A stretch of 7,601 bases of DNA. It comes from Candidatus Uhrbacteria bacterium RIFOXYB12_FULL_58_10 (GTDB lineage Bacteria > Patescibacteriota > Patescibacteriia > 2-12-FULL-57-11). The position numbers and the translations under genes are program-made. Location: assembly GCA_943359495.1 (NCBI GenBank), contig CALRHY010000031.1:1-7601 (forward strand), read 5' to 3'. This document shows, piece after piece, positions 5,981 to 7,601 of the stretch; position 1 is the first letter of the stretch, and every line of letters starts with the position of its first letter. A model generated the notes under the pieces. That model did not search any database. It was not told where the DNA came from and worked only from the letters and a program-made list of their open reading frames with translations.

Positions 5981-5984
5981 GGAG
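5981..5984 (+). promoter_or_regulatory. Shine-Dalgarno sequence of the Nudix gene
   Basis: GGAG lies 5 nt before the ATG at 5990 and supports that start. A second GGAG sits at 5973-5976. This is the only gene in the window with a clear ribosome binding site. Confidence 0.65.
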
Positions 5985-5989
5985 AAATC

Positions 5990-6667
5990 ATGACCCGAAA
6001 ACAATTGACGGTTCCGTTCAAAGCTGTTGGTCCGTTCGAACGACACCAGAACGGTGCCGGACTCGTAGAGAAAGGCACGCGGGAAGTATTTCGAAACCCG
6101 CGCATGGTGGTCCGGCACGGCTCCGCGGTGCTCTCGAGCGGTGTGGAAGTCGACGACTTCACCTCGTTCGAGCGAGGGAGTGCAGTCACCGTCATCTTGT
6201 ACTGCCGGCGTACCGAGCGGGTGGTCCTAACACGGAAAATCAAGACCGCAGCAGGCCATGCATTCTACCAGTTCCCCGCTGGCGGGCTCACACTTGGACA
6301 AGATCCGGTCACGCAAGCGATCGCCGAGTGCTGGGAAGAAGCTAATCTGCGTGTGACACGCGAACAGCTCGTCTCGCTCGATTCGATCGGCATCAGGCCG
6401 GAAAACGCGCGTGATGAGGAACACCTGTTCTTTGCAGAAGTGGACGACCTTACCAACGTTCACGCGAACGACCAGAAGGAAGGATTGGTCACGGAGGGCG
6501 TTCCCCTACTCCAGATTTTCATCCTCGCGATGACTCAGCACTTCGAAGCGACGAGCGCCGCCGCTCTCTGGCGTGCGATGCCGCATATCGCTAAATCGAC
6601 CGGAAGCCTAGCAGCGTACGTCCGTCTGGCGGCAACGATGGGTGCGGACAGAGTACTGAATCACTAG
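5990..6667 (+). CDS. Nudix hydrolase-like protein with a degenerate Nudix box (ADP-ribose pyrophosphatase-like)
   Basis: 225 residues. The fold is recognisable from strands at about 40-85 (RMVVRHGSAVL, SAVTVILYCRRTERVVLTRKI), then YQFPAGG (93-99), as in ADP-ribose/nucleoside-diphosphate-sugar pyrophosphatases. The box runs G98 to L120. Against G-x5-E-x7-R-E-U-x-E-E-x-G-U it has Q104 for the first Glu, A112 for Arg and N119 for the last Gly, while E113, E116 and E117, central metal ligands, remain. It may therefore still bind metal, with altered or lower activity; hydrolysis of a nucleotide-sugar or ADP-ribose is inference. Residues about 122-160 match the usual region after the box (LDSIGIRPENARDEEHLFFAE). 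The C-terminal 45 residues are helical with no known motif. It is transcribed alone, between two promoters and a terminator, divergent from the dehydrogenase operon. Translation signals differ from all neighbours. Confidence 0.82.
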   Translation: MTRKQLTVPFKAVGPFERHQNGAGLVEKGTREVFRNPRMVVRHGSAVLSSGVEVDDFTSFERGSAVTVILYCRRTERVVLTRKIKTAAGHAFYQFPAGGLTLGQDPVTQAIAECWEEANLRVTREQLVSLDSIGIRPENARDEEHLFFAEVDDLTNVHANDQKEGLVTEGVPLLQIFILAMTQHFEATSAAALWRAMPHIAKSTGSLAAYVRLAATMGADRVLNH

Positions 6668-6686
6668 ACACACATCATGGACAGCG

Positions 6687-6720
6687 AAGAACCTTCACCG
6701 AGGTTCTTTCTTTTTATTTT
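6687..6720 (+). terminator. Rho-independent terminator of the Nudix gene
   Basis: An 8-bp stem AAGAACCT / AGGTTCTT (6687-6694, 6701-6708) with loop TCACCG, followed by TCTTTTTATTTT. It begins 19 nt after the TAG stop at 6665-6667. The T-rich tail includes the stop codon of the convergent gene (6714-6716). In the minus direction there is no T-run, so it should act on the plus strand only. Confidence 0.85.
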
Positions 6721-7601
6721 GCAGGCCATTCCTTGCGATGTTCGCGGTACCATTCCTCCATCCAACGGACGGTTTCTTCGAGGTCGTGTTCCGGTACGTA
6801 GCCAGTCAATGTTTTCAATTTAGTAATATCCGGGACACGACGCAAGACACTACCCGTTGGAGCAGGATGAACGTCGAACGACGGATGGACGTCGAACCAA
6901 GCAAACATTTTTTCTGCGAGCGCACGCATCGAGATCTCCCCTTCTGCACCAACATGAACCGTCTCACCAGCAATCCCCTTGCGCTCCATGACGAGCTGCG
7001 TTGCCCGCACCGCATCACGGACGTCGCAGAACACGCGCGTTTCATCGCCACCATACAAGGGAAACGGATCCGCCTTGCCGATGATCCGCATAAGAAATTG
7101 TGGGATGACGTGTTCATATCCCATGCGCGGGCCAATAATGTTGTGGTAACGGATGATGCGGATATCAAGGTCAAACATTTTTGCCCAGGCATGGCAGGCC
7201 ACCTCGCCGAACATTTTCGAAGCCCCGTACGACCAGCGGACGTTCTTCGGATCAGAGATGACCAACGGCACATCTTCGGGCGTCGGCAACGGGAGTTGAT
7301 GAAACGCTTCGAGCGCACCAGCGTATGCTTCGGACGATGAAGTGAACAGGATGCGTGGCTTACCATGCGTCGCCGCCCAATCAAGCAAGTGGATGACACC
7401 GACGCCGTTGACACGCATGACCAAGTCTGGCATCTCGTAAAAGAGTTTTGTCCCATTGACTGCGCCGAGGTGATAGACCCCTTCTACATCTGTCGGAAGA
7501 GCGTTCAATGTCTCTGGTTTCGTCAGGTCGATCTGAACGAAGGAGACGTTTGGCAGCGCACACAGTGCTTCAAACTCGGCATCTTTTTTGCCACGAAAAA
7601 A
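6714..7601 (-). CDS. NAD-dependent epimerase/dehydratase (extended SDR), 5' end outside window
   Basis: 295 residues plus stop; the frame is open to the window edge. The first visible residues, FFRGKKDAEF, match the segment after the second Rossmann strand, so only some 30 residues with the glycine-rich NAD motif are missing. A TTG codon at 7508-7506 lies inside the domain and is not the start. In visible numbering, VYHLGAVNG (42-50), the active-site serines TSSSEAY (87-93) and the pair Y125/K129 in SYGASKMFGE are present, then RYHNIIGPRMGYEHVIPQFL (151-170) and DETRVFCDVRDAV (186-198). This is a nucleotide-sugar epimerase or 4,6-dehydratase-type enzyme; the substrate cannot be told, and GalE-like and decarboxylase assignments are not favoured by the motifs. 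A duplicated hexapeptide lies at about 236-246. It belongs with the other sugar enzymes of the region and probably continues an operon to the right. Confidence 0.92.
   Translation of the reverse strand, partial: FFRGKKDAEFEALCALPNVSFVQIDLTKPETLNALPTDVEGVYHLGAVNGTKLFYEMPDLVMRVNGVGVIHLLDWAATHGKPRILFTSSSEAYAGALEAFHQLPLPTPEDVPLVISDPKNVRWSYGASKMFGEVACHAWAKMFDLDIRIIRYHNIIGPRMGYEHVIPQFLMRIIGKADPFPLYGGDETRVFCDVRDAVRATQLVMERKGIAGETVHVGAEGEISMRALAEKMFAWFDVHPSFDVHPAPTGSVLRRVPDITKLKTLTGYVPEHDLEETVRWMEEWYREHRKEWPAK
6865..6900. repeat. In-frame 18-bp tandem duplication inside the SDR gene
   Basis: Two adjacent 18-bp units, 6865-6882 and 6883-6900, agree at 15 of 18 positions. On the coding strand they encode FDVHPS-FDVHPA in part, so the phase is preserved. 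It lies in the C-terminal substrate-side lobe of the enzyme. Confidence 0.75.

Noticed and set aside
7506..7508. TTG as start codon of the second SDR gene
   Set aside because: The frame is open upstream to the edge, and its residues (FFRGKKDAEF...VQIDLTKPET) fit the family, so TTG is an internal Leu codon.
1..7601. CRISPR array, tRNA, rRNA or insertion sequence
   Set aside because: No regularly spaced direct repeats, no cloverleaf-like tRNA sequence, no rRNA-like stretch and no transposase were seen.

Overview
The window is a surface-carbohydrate and cell-envelope stretch of a bacterial genome with about half G+C by eye. Lack of Shine-Dalgarno sequences on most genes, compact gene spacing, a shortened UDP-sugar dehydrogenase and palindromic intergenic repeats suggest an uncultivated small-genome lineage, possibly Candidate Phyla Radiation/Patescibacteria. 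This placement is inference, since there is no marker gene. TGA is used as a stop (3828-3830), so this is not a UGA-recoding lineage.

Layout, left to right. (1) 1-1575, minus strand: a membrane-anchored TPR protein (853-1575) followed by a secreted subtilisin-like protease (1-804, cut by the left edge). Neither is in the usual open reading frame at first sight: the TPR frame is open well upstream of its real start, and the protease frame runs off the window. (2) 1626-3830, plus strand: a polyprenyl-phosphate sugar-1-phosphate transferase, the enzyme that starts a lipid-linked glycan, followed 9 nt later by a SpoU/TrmH-type RNA 2'-O-methyltransferase and a strong hairpin terminator. (3) 3863-4168: an intergenic space between convergent genes, holding a G-tract and three related palindromic repeat units, two of them in head-to-head arrangement. 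(4) 4169-5881, minus strand: a two-gene operon of a compact UDP-glucose/GDP-mannose dehydrogenase-like protein and a UDP-sugar 4-epimerase-like SDR protein, driven by a good sigma70-type promoter. (5) 5990-6667, plus strand: a Nudix hydrolase with a degenerate Nudix box, transcribed divergently from that operon and ending in a terminator. (6) 6714-7601, minus strand: a second extended-SDR nucleotide-sugar enzyme, cut by the right edge.

Together the sugar transferase, the dehydrogenase and the two SDR enzymes would supply and start assembly of a glycan containing epimerised or uronic sugars. The methyltransferase, Nudix protein, protease and TPR protein are neighbours with no proven link to it. 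No RNA genes, CRISPR array, insertion sequence or evident new multi-gene system was seen. The most unusual items are the dehydrogenase without its C-terminal domain, the paired palindromic repeats, and the altered Nudix box.
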